From assembly GCA_947631015.1 (NCBI GenBank), contig CANRJS010000001.1, positions 31,561 through 95,560 of the forward strand: a stretch of 64,000 nucleotides of DNA. Direction: 5' to 3'. Below, piece by piece: positions 18,793-29,578 of the stretch. Origin of the DNA: an uncultured Clostridia bacterium. GTDB lineage: Bacteria; Bacillota; Clostridia; Oscillospirales; JAAYOS01. The position numbers and the translations under genes were made by a program. The notes beneath the pieces are model-generated. The model was given only the letters and a program-made list of their open reading frames with translations. It was not told the DNA's origin and did not search any database. Each line of letters opens with the position of its first letter. Position 1 is the stretch's first letter.

Positions 18793-20055
18793 TTATAATA
18801 TCTCAAGCTGCTCGGGCGGCTCGTCCGCGCCGGAGGGCTTCTGCCGCCGCTTCGGCGCACCGCCGCCGGTCACCGCCGCCTCCGCCGTACCGTCGGCAAA
18901 TCTCAGCCGGAGCGCCATGCCCGGCTTCAGCGTCTTTACGCTTCGGACCGCCGTACCGTCCGGCAGGCTCGCGATGGAGTAGCCGCGTGCAAGGACGGCG
19001 AGCGGACTCAGCGCGTCGAGCGACGCCGCTATCCTTGAAAGCTTCGCCCTCTCCCGCTCGACCTTCTTCTCCGCCGCGCCGAGGAAAGCGCTCTCCGCGA
19101 GGTCGAGGCGGTGCCGCCTCTCGCGGAGCGTCCCCTCCGGGCCGGAGAATACCGGCTTCTTCGCGAGCGCGTCGAGGCGCATCCGCGCGAGCCGTATGTG
19201 CCTGTCGGCAAGCGCGCGGAGGCGCGCGCCGGAGCCGTCAAGCTGTATTCTCACCTCGTCCGCGTCCGGCACGGCGAGCTCCGCCGCGTTCGACGGCGTC
19301 GCCGCGCGGAGGTCCGCCACCGAGTCGGATATGGTGAAGTCCGGCTCGTGGCCTACGGCGCTTATGACAGGTATCTTCGAGCGGAATATGGCGTCCGCCA
19401 CCCGCTCGTCGTTGAACGCCCACAGGTCCTCTATCGAACCGCCGCCGCGCCCCGTGATGATGAGGTCGCAGGGGATGTGCTTATTTACATAGTCGATGCC
19501 GGAGGCTATCTCCGCCGGAGCTTCCTCGCCCTGTACGCGCGTCGGGACTATTACGACCTCCGCCACCGGCCAGCGTCCGCCGAGTATGCGGAGCATGTCC
19601 CGCACGGCCGCGCCGGCGGGCGAGGTGATAAGGCAGATCTTCGCGGGATACCTCGGTATCGGCTTCTTGTGCGCCTCGTCAAAATAGCCCTTTTTCTCAA
19701 GCTTCTGCTTTAACTGTTCGTAGGCGACGTAGAGCGCGCCCACGCCGTCCGGTATCATCTCAGAGGCGTAGAGCTGGTACGTGCCGTCCCGCGGGTAAAC
19801 CGCGACGCGTCCGCGTATGATGACTTTCATCCCGCTCTCCGGCTTGAAGCGGAGCTTTGAAGCTTCGCCACGGAACATGACGCATTTCAGCGTGCTTTCC
19901 GCGTCCTTGAGGGTGAAGTAGTGGTGGCCGGAGGGGTAGGTCTTGTAGTTTGAGAGCTCGCCGGAGACATAGACGTCCGCGAGGGCGCGGTCGCTCTCGA
20001 CGAGCATCTTGACGTGATACGTTATCTCCGAGACGGTGTAGACCGTGCGGTTCAT
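18793..20055 (-). CDS. xseA: Exodeoxyribonuclease VII large subunit
   Basis: VYVSGELSNYKTYPSGHHYFTLKD, GRGGGSIEDLWAFNDE, SAVGHEPDFTISD. Confidence 0.96.
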   Translation of the reverse strand: MNRTVYTVSEITYHVKMLVESDRALADVYVSGELSNYKTYPSGHHYFTLKDAESTLKCVMFRGEASKLRFKPESGMKVIIRGRVAVYPRDGTYQLYASEMIPDGVGALYVAYEQLKQKLEKKGYFDEAHKKPIPRYPAKICLITSPAGAAVRDMLRILGGRWPVAEVVIVPTRVQGEEAPAEIASGIDYVNKHIPCDLIITGRGGGSIEDLWAFNDERVADAIFRSKIPVISAVGHEPDFTISDSVADLRAATPSNAAELAVPDADEVRIQLDGSGARLRALADRHIRLARMRLDALAKKPVFSGPEGTLRERRHRLDLAESAFLGAAEKKVERERAKLSRIAASLDALSPLAVLARGYSIASLPDGTAVRSVKTLKPGMALRLRFADGTAEAAVTGGGAPKRRQKPSGADEPPEQLEIL

Positions 20056-20990
20056 CCTCTCCCCTCCCTCACGAACAGTTTCTCCGCGAGCAGCGCGACG
20101 CCGCAGGCGTTGTCGCTTGAAAAGGACGGCTCCGCGAAGTGCGCGCCGAACCTCTCCTCAAACCGTGTGCGTATTATACCGTTTGACATGACGCCTCCGG
20201 CGCAGAGAAGTTCGAGCCCGGGGCGCTCCTCGAGGGCGCGCGCCGCCGCGCGCTCGAGCACCGCAGACACGCTCTCTATGACGAACCGCGCTATATGCTC
20301 CGGCGGTCTCACGCCTATCAGCTCGCGGAACTTGTTTTCGATTCCGGAGAGCGAGAAGTCCCCGCCGGAGGTTTTCGGCAGGAACGGCCTTACCGGCTCG
20401 CTTTCGAGGGCGAGGCGTTCAAGTTCCGGCCCCGCCGGGAACCCGAGCCCGAGCGCTACTCCGCAGCGGTCTATCACCTGTCCCGCGGCGAGGTCTGCCG
20501 TGCCGCCGACGCGGCGGCAGACCGGCAGTCCGTCCTCTCCGGGCGTGACATAAAGAAGCTCGGTCGTGCCGCCCGAGACGTGGTACGCGAGGAACTCACG
20601 GTCGAGCAGGTCGAATCTCCCCGCCGACCACGCGGCGGCGGCGATGTGTCCCTGCTGGTGCGACACCGCGTAGAACGGTACGCCCGCAGCCGCCGCGAGC
20701 GTCCTCCCCTGTCCCTCGCCCACGAGAAAGCAGGGCATGTACGAACCCTCGACGGCGCGCGGACGCGTGGACGCCGCGACGGCGGCTATACCGCCGCCGA
20801 TACATGAAAACAGCGCCTCCGCAAGCTCGGGGAGGCGTTTTGTGTGTGCGAATACAGCGTCGCTCTGCCGAAGGCCGAGCTCGCCCGGCTTTACGTCGAG
20901 AAGGCGTTTCTTTCCCACGACCTCGCCGCCGCAGACGGCGGCTGTTGAGGTCGTGTAGTTCGAGGTATCAAAGCCGAGAAAGAGGCTCAC
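20052..20990 (-). CDS. Kae1/TsaD-like paralog (O-sialoglycoprotein endopeptidase family)
   Basis: FLGFDTSNYTTSTAAV, HQQGHIAAA, YHVSGGTTELLYV, LLCAGGVMSNGIIR; distinct from the canonical tsaD at 42437. Confidence 0.88.
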   Translation of the reverse strand: MSLFLGFDTSNYTTSTAAVCGGEVVGKKRLLDVKPGELGLRQSDAVFAHTKRLPELAEALFSCIGGGIAAVAASTRPRAVEGSYMPCFLVGEGQGRTLAAAAGVPFYAVSHQQGHIAAAAWSAGRFDLLDREFLAYHVSGGTTELLYVTPGEDGLPVCRRVGGTADLAAGQVIDRCGVALGLGFPAGPELERLALESEPVRPFLPKTSGGDFSLSGIENKFRELIGVRPPEHIARFVIESVSAVLERAAARALEERPGLELLCAGGVMSNGIIRTRFEERFGAHFAEPSFSSDNACGVALLAEKLFVREGRG

Positions 20991-21490
20991 TTTACATCGT
21001 CCTCCGGCTCGGGCGGTTCGGACGCTTCCGCCGTCTCCGGCGCTTCTCCGCCGTGCTCCGAGCGATAGTACGCGCCGAGGATGCCGTTGACAAAGGGAGC
21101 GCTGTCATCCGCATCGTAGCATTTGAGCATGCGTATCGCCTCGTTTATCGCGACCGAGGCGGGCACCGTGTCGCTCATGTATCTGAGCTCGCAGATGCAC
21201 AGCCGCAGCACCGCGAGGCATATCCGGCTTATCCGCGAGATCTTCCAGCCGTGGGAATACTTTGAAATATATCCGTCTATCTCGTCATAATGCTCGACGA
21301 TGTTGTTTACGACCGCGTTTATGTAGCCGAGAGAATCGCTGTCTATCGGCATGTCAAAAAGCTCGGTCTGGTCGGAGAGGCTCTTCAGTCCGTCGTCGCT
21401 GAGGCGCCAGTTTGCCGCCTCATACGGTATCTTGAAGCTCATCTCGAAAACTATCTGCAGCGCTGCCTCGCGCGCGGCACGTCTTGTCAT
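20987..21490 (-). CDS. nusB: Transcription antitermination factor NusB
   Basis: MTRRAAREAALQIVFEMSF; RLCICELRYMSDTVPASVAINEAIRMLKCYDADDSAPFVNGILGA. Confidence 0.94.
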   Translation of the reverse strand: MTRRAAREAALQIVFEMSFKIPYEAANWRLSDDGLKSLSDQTELFDMPIDSDSLGYINAVVNNIVEHYDEIDGYISKYSHGWKISRISRICLAVLRLCICELRYMSDTVPASVAINEAIRMLKCYDADDSAPFVNGILGAYYRSEHGGEAPETAEASEPPEPEDDVK

Positions 21491-21840
21491 CAGCTGTTTT
21501 CCTCCACAGGGTCAAGCCCTACGACGTGAATGTTTACGGCGTCGGTCGGAAGTCCCGCCATCGCCTCGAGCGCCTGCATGACAGACTTCTGAAGCTCTGC
21601 CGCCGCGGACGGTATCTTCGTGCCGCGCTTCACCGAGACCGCTATGTCCACCAAGGCGGAGGCGTCTCCGAGGGTCACGCGCACGGCTCTGCCCCGTCCG
21701 CCGGCGAGCGTAAATTCCTTCACCTCGCCCACGGCGGCGGACGCTATCGAGCATATCACTTCCTCGGATATGCTGATGCTTCCGAACTCGTCCTCGCTTC
21801 TGATGTATTCCTTGTTGTCGGGCATTTTCCGCACCCCCAA
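21490..21840 (-). CDS. Asp23/Gls24 family envelope stress response protein
   Basis: GSISISEEVICSIASAAVGEVKEFTL...VDIAVSVKRGTKIPSAAAELQKSV...VNIHVVGL. Confidence 0.92.
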   Translation of the reverse strand: MGVRKMPDNKEYIRSEDEFGSISISEEVICSIASAAVGEVKEFTLAGGRGRAVRVTLGDASALVDIAVSVKRGTKIPSAAAELQKSVMQALEAMAGLPTDAVNIHVVGLDPVEENS

Positions 21841-21874
21841 AGCAGATTGTGACGGTTACTCCGTATATATCCCG

Positions 21875-21903
21875 ATTATAACACGCCCGCAAAAAAAAGA
21901 CAA
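21875..21903 (-). promoter_or_regulatory. SigA-type promoter of the asp23-nusB operon
   Basis: Minus strand TTGTCT-N17-TATAAT. Confidence 0.6.
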
Positions 21904-21944
21904 GGTATTTCCCGCGATCCGTCCCGGCTTCCGCCGTGCGGACG

Positions 21945-21985
21945 CAAAACAGCGGACGGTGCCGTTCGGCCGTCCGCCGTTTTGT
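21945..21985 (-). terminator. Terminator at the end of the spoIIIA operon
   Basis: AACAGCGGACGGTGCCGTTCGGCCGTCCGCCGTTTTG stem-loop just after the spoIIIAH stop. Confidence 0.7.
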
Positions 21986-22599
21986 TATGCCCCGACTATC
22001 CTCACGTTTTCTATCGGGATATCGGTTTTGCTTAATACTATGTCCTTTATCTGCGAGACCTGCTCGCTGACGAGCCCGCCTTCCGGCGCGGCGACGATGA
22101 CGTCTATCCCGCCGTCGGATATGTACGCGACGCAGTCACTAAAGCCCTTTGCCATGACGAGACCTTCGATCTCCGCCTCCTTGAGAGCGTTCGCGGCGAT
22201 GAGGTTCGCCGCCGCTATCGACTCGTCCCGCGCCTCCTGCGACGCGGTCTCAGTCTCGCCCGACTCACGGAGTATCGCAATAGAGCTTGCCCGCGCCTGC
22301 TCGCGGCTGAGGCGCGCTTCGGCAAAGTACTCGTTTGCCTCCGGCGCGTCCGCCGCCGACGTCTCCCCCGACGGCTCCGACGCCGCCGGCTCGGTGCTCG
22401 CTCCCACGACCGAAAGCTCCGTCGAGCCGCCGTCGTCCCCGCCGGACACCTTCGTTCCGGACGCCGCCGGGGACGGAGAGACCTCCGCCACGGCTGCGGC
22501 GTCTCTCCCGTAGGACCAGTTGAGGTACACCGCCACGCATACGAACAGTATAACGGTGGCGAGCACCGCGTTTTTCTTCCAGATCTTTGCGTTCTTCAT
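21985..22599 (-). CDS. spoIIIAH: Stage III sporulation protein AH
   Basis: N-terminal TM, C-terminal domain FSDCVAYISDGGIDVIVAAPEGGLVSEQVSQIKDIVLSKT; last gene of spoIIIA operon. Confidence 0.9.
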   Translation of the reverse strand: MKNAKIWKKNAVLATVILFVCVAVYLNWSYGRDAAAVAEVSPSPAASGTKVSGGDDGGSTELSVVGASTEPAASEPSGETSAADAPEANEYFAEARLSREQARASSIAILRESGETETASQEARDESIAAANLIAANALKEAEIEGLVMAKGFSDCVAYISDGGIDVIVAAPEGGLVSEQVSQIKDIVLSKTDIPIENVRIVGA

Positions 22600-22623
22600 T
22601 GCCTGAACTCCTCTCTTTACCTG

Positions 22624-23136
22624 TCAGTCTGCTCCGCGCTTCAGTACGGTGATGCTGTCGCCGGAAAGGCCCGTGAGCGTCTCCACGGCCCGGGTCACCT
22701 CCAGCCGGACGCTTGCGCTCGACGCTCCCTCGCACACCACGAGCGCTCCGCGAAACTTGGGATATATCCGCTCCCGCACTACCGCCGACTGCGTGCCGGA
22801 GCCGGTGTTCTCTAACACCGTGTCGCTCCTGCGGGAGGCGGAGCCGTCCCGCTCGTCGCTTGTAAGGTCGGACTGGTAGACAGTCTCCATCGTGGACCCC
22901 AGTGTCAGAACCACCTCCGTTTTTCCCACGCCGTCTATCTTCTCAAGCGCGCTCTCTATCCTGCGCTCAAACTCGGCAAGCTCGAAGGCTTCGAAGTCCG
23001 GCGCGGCCGAAGGCTCGCTTTCGGTCTTCTTCCCGGTGGGAAGCAGCAGAAGAAGCAGACCCGCCGCTATGACTATCAGCATATACCTGTAGCGCTTCGC
23101 CGCCTCCGTCAGCTTTTTCAGGACGTCCTGTCTCAT
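22624..23136 (-). CDS. spoIIIAG: Stage III sporulation protein AG
   Basis: VEKIDGVGKTEVVLTLG-type region and YPKFRGALVVCEGASSASVRLEVTRAVETLTGLSGDSITVLKR. Confidence 0.9.
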   Translation of the reverse strand: MRQDVLKKLTEAAKRYRYMLIVIAAGLLLLLLPTGKKTESEPSAAPDFEAFELAEFERRIESALEKIDGVGKTEVVLTLGSTMETVYQSDLTSDERDGSASRRSDTVLENTGSGTQSAVVRERIYPKFRGALVVCEGASSASVRLEVTRAVETLTGLSGDSITVLKRGAD

Positions 23137-23618
23137 CCTCCGTCAGCTCCCCAGCTCTGCGACGCGCGCGGTATCCCGAGGTCGCGCGCAACGGCGTCCG
23201 CGAGGCGCTCGCGCGCGTCCTCGTCCCCCGACCAGACTCCGTGCAGCGATACCGGCACCGGCACGCCCTCCTCGTCTGAGCACATCACGTCTACGTCGCA
23301 CGCCACCCCCAGCTCATCCGCTTTGTCCAAAATATATGCTTTCGCCTTCTCCTCTATGACCGACCTCATAAACTCAAACCTTTCGCGCTCCATGCGCTCC
23401 GCCTCGGCGGCGTATTCGTCCGAGAGCTCCCCGGCTTCGAGTGCGAGGGCGCTCAGGTCCGCCTTAGCTATCGGAGCGCAGACCGCTATAAGTACGCACG
23501 CGCCGCCGGCGAGCCGCACTGCGCGCTTTGCCGTGCCCTCCGGCGCGAGCGAATACACGGCGGCGTAGAGTATCGACGCCGCGCATATCCCGACTATCCA
23601 GTTATGTATAAATTCCAT
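23133..23618 (-). CDS. spoIIIAF: Stage III sporulation protein AF
   Basis: Two N-terminal TM segments, position between AE and AG. Confidence 0.88.
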   Translation of the reverse strand: MEFIHNWIVGICAASILYAAVYSLAPEGTAKRAVRLAGGACVLIAVCAPIAKADLSALALEAGELSDEYAAEAERMERERFEFMRSVIEEKAKAYILDKADELGVACDVDVMCSDEEGVPVPVSLHGVWSGDEDARERLADAVARDLGIPRASQSWGADGG

Positions 23619-23670
23619 TGTTCTGCCTCACAAAGCGCCGTGCGGACGGTGCTGTTTATAACGGGTCGGG

Positions 23671-24768
23671 TTATCCCGACGAAAGGGAGATCATACTCAG
23701 TGTGGAGACAAGCGTAATGAGCGAGCACGCCCCCAGCATACCGAGAAGCATCCCGAACGCCCCGGTAAGATTTTCGATGAGCTTTGAAAGCCGTCCCTCG
23801 CACACGAGCGGGCTTACCGCCGCCGCGAGCTTCAGGAACAGGTAGCGGAGGCCTATGTGGAGAAACGGAGGAAGCACCAGCGCCGCGAACGCAATAAGTC
23901 CGGTTATCCCCGCCGCGCTCCGCACAGCGCGGGTGGACACTATCACCGTCTCGCTCGCGTCGCTCAGCACTCCGCCCACCACAGGCACCGCGTTCGATAT
24001 GACCGTCTTTGCCGCCTTTATCGCGAGCGCGTCCGCGCCGCCCGCTGCTATGCCGCTGAGGGCGAGGTAGAGCGTGAACGCCGCAAGCAGCGTGCCGAGC
24101 GCGGCCGTCACGGCGCTCTTTATCAGCTTTGCGAGCCCCGCGAGCGAGTCTCCGCCCACCGCCGCGTCCGCCGTTGCGACCGCGACGTAAACGTAGAGCG
24201 CGGGTACGGCTGCGCGCTCTATCACCGTTGCGAGCGCGTCCGAAAAGATCATCGCCGCCGTGTACCGTGCCGCCGCGCCTCCCGGCGAGCCCAATACGCC
24301 TCCCGCCGCCGCGAGCGACGCCAGAAGTCCCTTCGAGAAGGAGTTGAGGGTCTCGACAGCGCTCCGCCCCATGTCCATAAGGGACGCGAGGTCGGAGCCC
24401 GCCGCCGCGACTATCGTAAGCGCTCCCGCGAGCGGTATGACCTTCACCGTCCTGTCCCGCCCCGCGAATGCCGTCTCGGCCGCGCCGCAGAAGAGCGCCG
24501 CCGTGAGCACCGTCACGGCGGGGAGCGCGGCCGCGCGGAGTATCCCGCCGGAGTGCGACGCGATACCCTCCGCAAGCGCGCCTATTCCCTCGTCAAGCGT
24601 CATATTTTCCGGGCTCCCGCCGAGAAAGTCCTCCGCCTCGGCGGGAATATCGAACGACATATCCGGCGCGGCGGCGTCCTCCCCAACGCTGTGCGGATGG
24701 AGCTCCGCCGCTAACGCCCCGCAAAGCCACGCAAGAATGAGAACACAGCCGATAGAAGCGGCAGCGAT
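23671..24768 (-). CDS. spoIIIAE: Stage III sporulation protein AE (start uncertain; first in-frame ATG is 24660)
   Basis: Polytopic membrane protein homologous by order and VPVVGGVLSDASETVIVSTRAVRSAAGITG; signal-peptide-like IAAASIGCVLILAWLCGALAAE precedes the first ATG. Confidence 0.8.
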   Translation of the reverse strand: MAAASIGCVLILAWLCGALAAELHPHSVGEDAAAPDMSFDIPAEAEDFLGGSPENMTLDEGIGALAEGIASHSGGILRAAALPAVTVLTAALFCGAAETAFAGRDRTVKVIPLAGALTIVAAAGSDLASLMDMGRSAVETLNSFSKGLLASLAAAGGVLGSPGGAAARYTAAMIFSDALATVIERAAVPALYVYVAVATADAAVGGDSLAGLAKLIKSAVTAALGTLLAAFTLYLALSGIAAGGADALAIKAAKTVISNAVPVVGGVLSDASETVIVSTRAVRSAAGITGLIAFAALVLPPFLHIGLRYLFLKLAAAVSPLVCEGRLSKLIENLTGAFGMLLGMLGACSLITLVSTLSMISLSSG

Positions 24769-25103
24769 ACGACAAGCGCGGCAGCTCCGCCCGCGAGGTC
24801 TATCGCGGCTCCGACGCCGCGCTCCCCCGCGTCCCGGCAGCTCTCCGAGGCTATGTGCGCGGCGGATGCCACCGCAAGCACGCGAAGGAGCGTGCCGAGT
24901 ATCTCGCCCGAGAGTCCCGCCGCCTCCGCAAGCTCCGAAAGGAACTCCGCCGCGGGAGAGAATATTCCCGCCGCTGCTGCCAGTATGACGGTCCCGACGG
25001 CGAGGGCAAGCACGAACGCTCCGGCGGGATTGTCCTTCTTTAAGGCAAGCACCGCCGCCACCGCCGTAAGTCCCGCGACGGCGGCCTTCAACGCAGTTTC
25101 CAT
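24711..25103 (-). CDS. spoIIIAD: Stage III sporulation protein AD
   Basis: ~130 aa multi-TM protein in conserved order. Confidence 0.92.
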   Translation of the reverse strand: METALKAAVAGLTAVAAVLALKKDNPAGAFVLALAVGTVILAAAAGIFSPAAEFLSELAEAAGLSGEILGTLLRVLAVASAAHIASESCRDAGERGVGAAIDLAGGAAALVVSLPLLSAVFSFLRGFAGR

Positions 25104-25111
25104 ACATCTCT

Positions 25112-25306
25112 CTAAAGCCCGAAGAGGGTGCGCACCGTCTCAAACAGGTTGTTTATTTCCTGAAGGAGTATCATGAGCACCACAACAAGTCCCGCAAGCG
25201 TTGTCATCATCGCCTGCTCCTCGCGTCCCGAGCGCACGAGGAGCTGATTGAGCACCGCGACAAGGATACCTATCGCCGCTATTCTGAATATCAGGTCTAC
25301 CTGCAC
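25112..25306 (-). CDS. spoIIIAC: Stage III sporulation protein AC
   Basis: 64 aa, two TM segments, VDLIFRIAAIGILVAVLNQLLVRSGREEQAMMTTLAGLVVVLM. Confidence 0.95.
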   Translation of the reverse strand: MQVDLIFRIAAIGILVAVLNQLLVRSGREEQAMMTTLAGLVVVLMILLQEINNLFETVRTLFGL

Positions 25307-25322
25307 ACAGACATCCCTTTCT

Positions 25323-25817
25323 CTAAAGGAGCATCACCACTGCGGCCGCTCCTCCGCATATCCCGAAGGTTATATACATCCGTCCAGAGCGCCGCCGCTC
25401 GTCCTCCGCCGCGTCTCGGAGGCGCTCTATGCGCAGCTCCGCCTTCTCGAGGGCTCTGCTCTGTTCCTCCGCAGCGCACCGTCCCAGGAGCGGCGCAAGC
25501 TCCGCAAGTATCCCGCGTATCTCCTGCGGCGCGGCGGAGCACGCTTCCAACCAACACCCGGAGGCGTCCGCGCCGCCGCGCGAGCGTATACCGCAGAGCA
25601 CGCTCCCTGCGAAGTCCGGCGAGGCGTCCGCGCGGACGGCCGCCGAAAGAGCCTCCTCGAGCGTCGCAAGCTCCGGATATATCTCCCGCCTCAGCACGCC
25701 GAGCATCGCCGCGTAGGACGAAAGCGTCCTCACCCGCGCGGCGGCGGCGCGGAACGCCGCCACTCCCGCGCCGGACGAGCCGAGTATCACGAGCGCGGCG
25801 CCGACGGCGCGCATCAT
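25323..25817 (-). CDS. spoIIIAB: Stage III sporulation protein AB
   Basis: MMRAVGAALVILGSSGAGVAAF...; ATGA overlap with spoIIIAA stop; start trimmed. Confidence 0.9.
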   Translation of the reverse strand: MMRAVGAALVILGSSGAGVAAFRAAAARVRTLSSYAAMLGVLRREIYPELATLEEALSAAVRADASPDFAGSVLCGIRSRGGADASGCWLEACSAAPQEIRGILAELAPLLGRCAAEEQSRALEKAELRIERLRDAAEDERRRSGRMYITFGICGGAAAVVMLL

Positions 25818-26710
25818 GTGCGGCGCGGCATATCGGATATGCTCGCCCTCCGCCCGTCCTCGCGGCGCTCTATCAGCACCGCCTTCTCGAAAATATGTAT
25901 AACGCCGGCGAGCGCGGGGCGCGCCGCCGCCTCCTCCGGGGACGCGGCGTGTACCGTCGCGAATACCGCCGTCCCGCAGCCTGAGGCGTGCAGGAGCACG
26001 CGGGCGTCGGCGGGGTCGGTTATCTCGTCGAGCGCCAGCACCTGCGGATTCATGGCGCGGAGCAGCGTGAGCGCGCTCCACGCCTTCGGCGCGCCGGAGA
26101 GCACGTCGGTCCGCATGCCCACGTCAAAGCCCGGAACGCCGCCGGAGCACGCCGCTATTTCGCCGCGCTCGTCCACAAGCGAGACGCGAAAGCCGAGGTC
26201 GCTCACCGTTCTCACAAGGTCGCGGAGCAGCGTCGTCTTCCCGCCGCCCGGGGGCGATACTATGAGCGTCGAGCGCACCCGTCCGCCGGAGCATATCTCC
26301 CCGGAGATGCCGTCCGCCGCGCTGCGAACCTCCTTGGATATTCTGAGGTCAAGCGACGAGAACTCCCGCAATCCGACACATTCCCCGCCGCTCATCGCGG
26401 CGCGTCCGCAGACGCCGAGGCGGTACCCTCCGGCGGCGGTGAGAAATCCCGCCGCCAGCTCGCCCGCGAAGGTGTGAAGCGACCCTCTCGCCGCCCGTGT
26501 CAGAGTGTCGAGGATGTCGTCCGGGGTCACTGGCGGCCCGTCGAGGTCGTGCTCGCCGGACGCCGACGCGACTGCGGGCGCTCTCCCCGTGCGGAGGCGT
26601 ATCTCCTCCGCCTCCGCCATCATCGCCTCGCTCACAGCGAGCGCCCGCAGGCGCAGCTTTGACGGAAGCAGCTCGCACGCCCCGAGATAACGCGAAATAA
26701 AGTAGTCCAT
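25814..26710 (-). CDS. spoIIIAA: Stage III sporulation protein AA (ATPase)
   Basis: LIVSPPGGGKTTLLRDLVRTVSD Walker A, SLVDERGEIAAC; start trimmed to MDYFISRYLG with AGGGGGTG RBS. Confidence 0.93.
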   Translation of the reverse strand: MDYFISRYLGACELLPSKLRLRALAVSEAMMAEAEEIRLRTGRAPAVASASGEHDLDGPPVTPDDILDTLTRAARGSLHTFAGELAAGFLTAAGGYRLGVCGRAAMSGGECVGLREFSSLDLRISKEVRSAADGISGEICSGGRVRSTLIVSPPGGGKTTLLRDLVRTVSDLGFRVSLVDERGEIAACSGGVPGFDVGMRTDVLSGAPKAWSALTLLRAMNPQVLALDEITDPADARVLLHASGCGTAVFATVHAASPEEAAARPALAGVIHIFEKAVLIERREDGRRASISDMPRRT

Positions 26711-26809
26711 ACCGGTGCACCCCCTTGTCCACTGAAAAGATATGCCTGTCCGCCCAAAATATGCATTGGCAGAGCAAAGCTTTGCGACACTTTGCAGGCG
26801 AAGCCCGCC

Positions 26810-26996
26810 ACCTTGCGGGGAAGCACCGCGTCCGAGTGGGCAGAGCCCACACCCGTATAGCGGGGCAGACCCCGCGAGTATTCGCGGGGGCGACCCCCGC
26901 GTCCTGAAGTGAGGCTGAGCCTCACGGGTACTTTGCGGGGGTTGCGCCCCCGCGCCCTGCGTTACTTTTTGCTTGTGCAAAAAGTAACCAAAAAGC
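26810..26996. repeat. Serial array of short hairpins upstream of spoIIIAA
   Basis: GTGGGCAGAGCCCAC, GCGGGGCAGACCCCGC, GCGGGGGCGACCCCCGC, GTGAGGCTGAGCCTCAC, GCGGGGGTTGCGCCCCCGC, TTACTTTTTGC...GCAAAAAGTAA in tandem. Confidence 0.85.
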
Positions 26997-27426
26997 ACAC
27001 ATAGGGGAGAAAACAAAGTTTTCTCCCCTATGTACCCCTCTTTCCTTTGACCGGGAAGTCTCTGCTACGCGGGGCGTCCGTCCGTAGCTTAGTACAAGCT
27101 TCCACGCCCATACTTTCCCCTAGAACCGAAAGTTCCGTCTTCTCGGGGAAGTATCTGCATTACGCTTATAGTGTGAGCGTAGGACCGGACTTTTATATCT
27201 ACTACGCAGGAACTGTTCGATGTCGTCGAATACAGTGGGAAAGTCGGATAGAAACTCACCCGGTCGGATGACAGATTTGTTTGAATCAGTGTGTCGTCCT
27301 ATTCTGGCAGTAATGGTGTTGTGTCTGTATTGGGAGAGGAATCATTAAGGGAGAGGGCTTCGCCCTCTCCCTTAATCGCGCTTTTTGATTACTTTTTGCG
27401 CGAGCAAAAAGTAATGCAGGGGTGCG
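26951..27426. repeat. ~475-bp segment bounded by imperfect inverted repeats (26951-26996 / 27380-27426)
   Basis: Left CGCGCCCTGCGTTACTTTTTGCTTGTGCAAAAAGTAACCAAAAAGC vs reverse complement of right CGCACCCCTGCATTACTTTTTGCTCGCGCAAAAAGTAATCAAAAAGC. Confidence 0.8.
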
Positions 27427-27523
27427 GGGCGGCACAGCCCCGCCGGGGATGCGGGGGCAGCGCCCCCGCAAGCCCTCGGAACCGCCAGGTTCCGCATAAA
27501 ACCTCGAAGTTTTACTTCGTAAA

Positions 27524-29542
<2,019 letters not shown>

Positions 29543-29578
29543 TTAGATTATACCACCGCCGTCCCCGCGCCGCAAGAG

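Noticed and set aside
26810-27000. Possible CRISPR array
   Set aside because: Units are self-complementary hairpins of differing sequence, with no constant repeat, no regular spacers and no cas genes.
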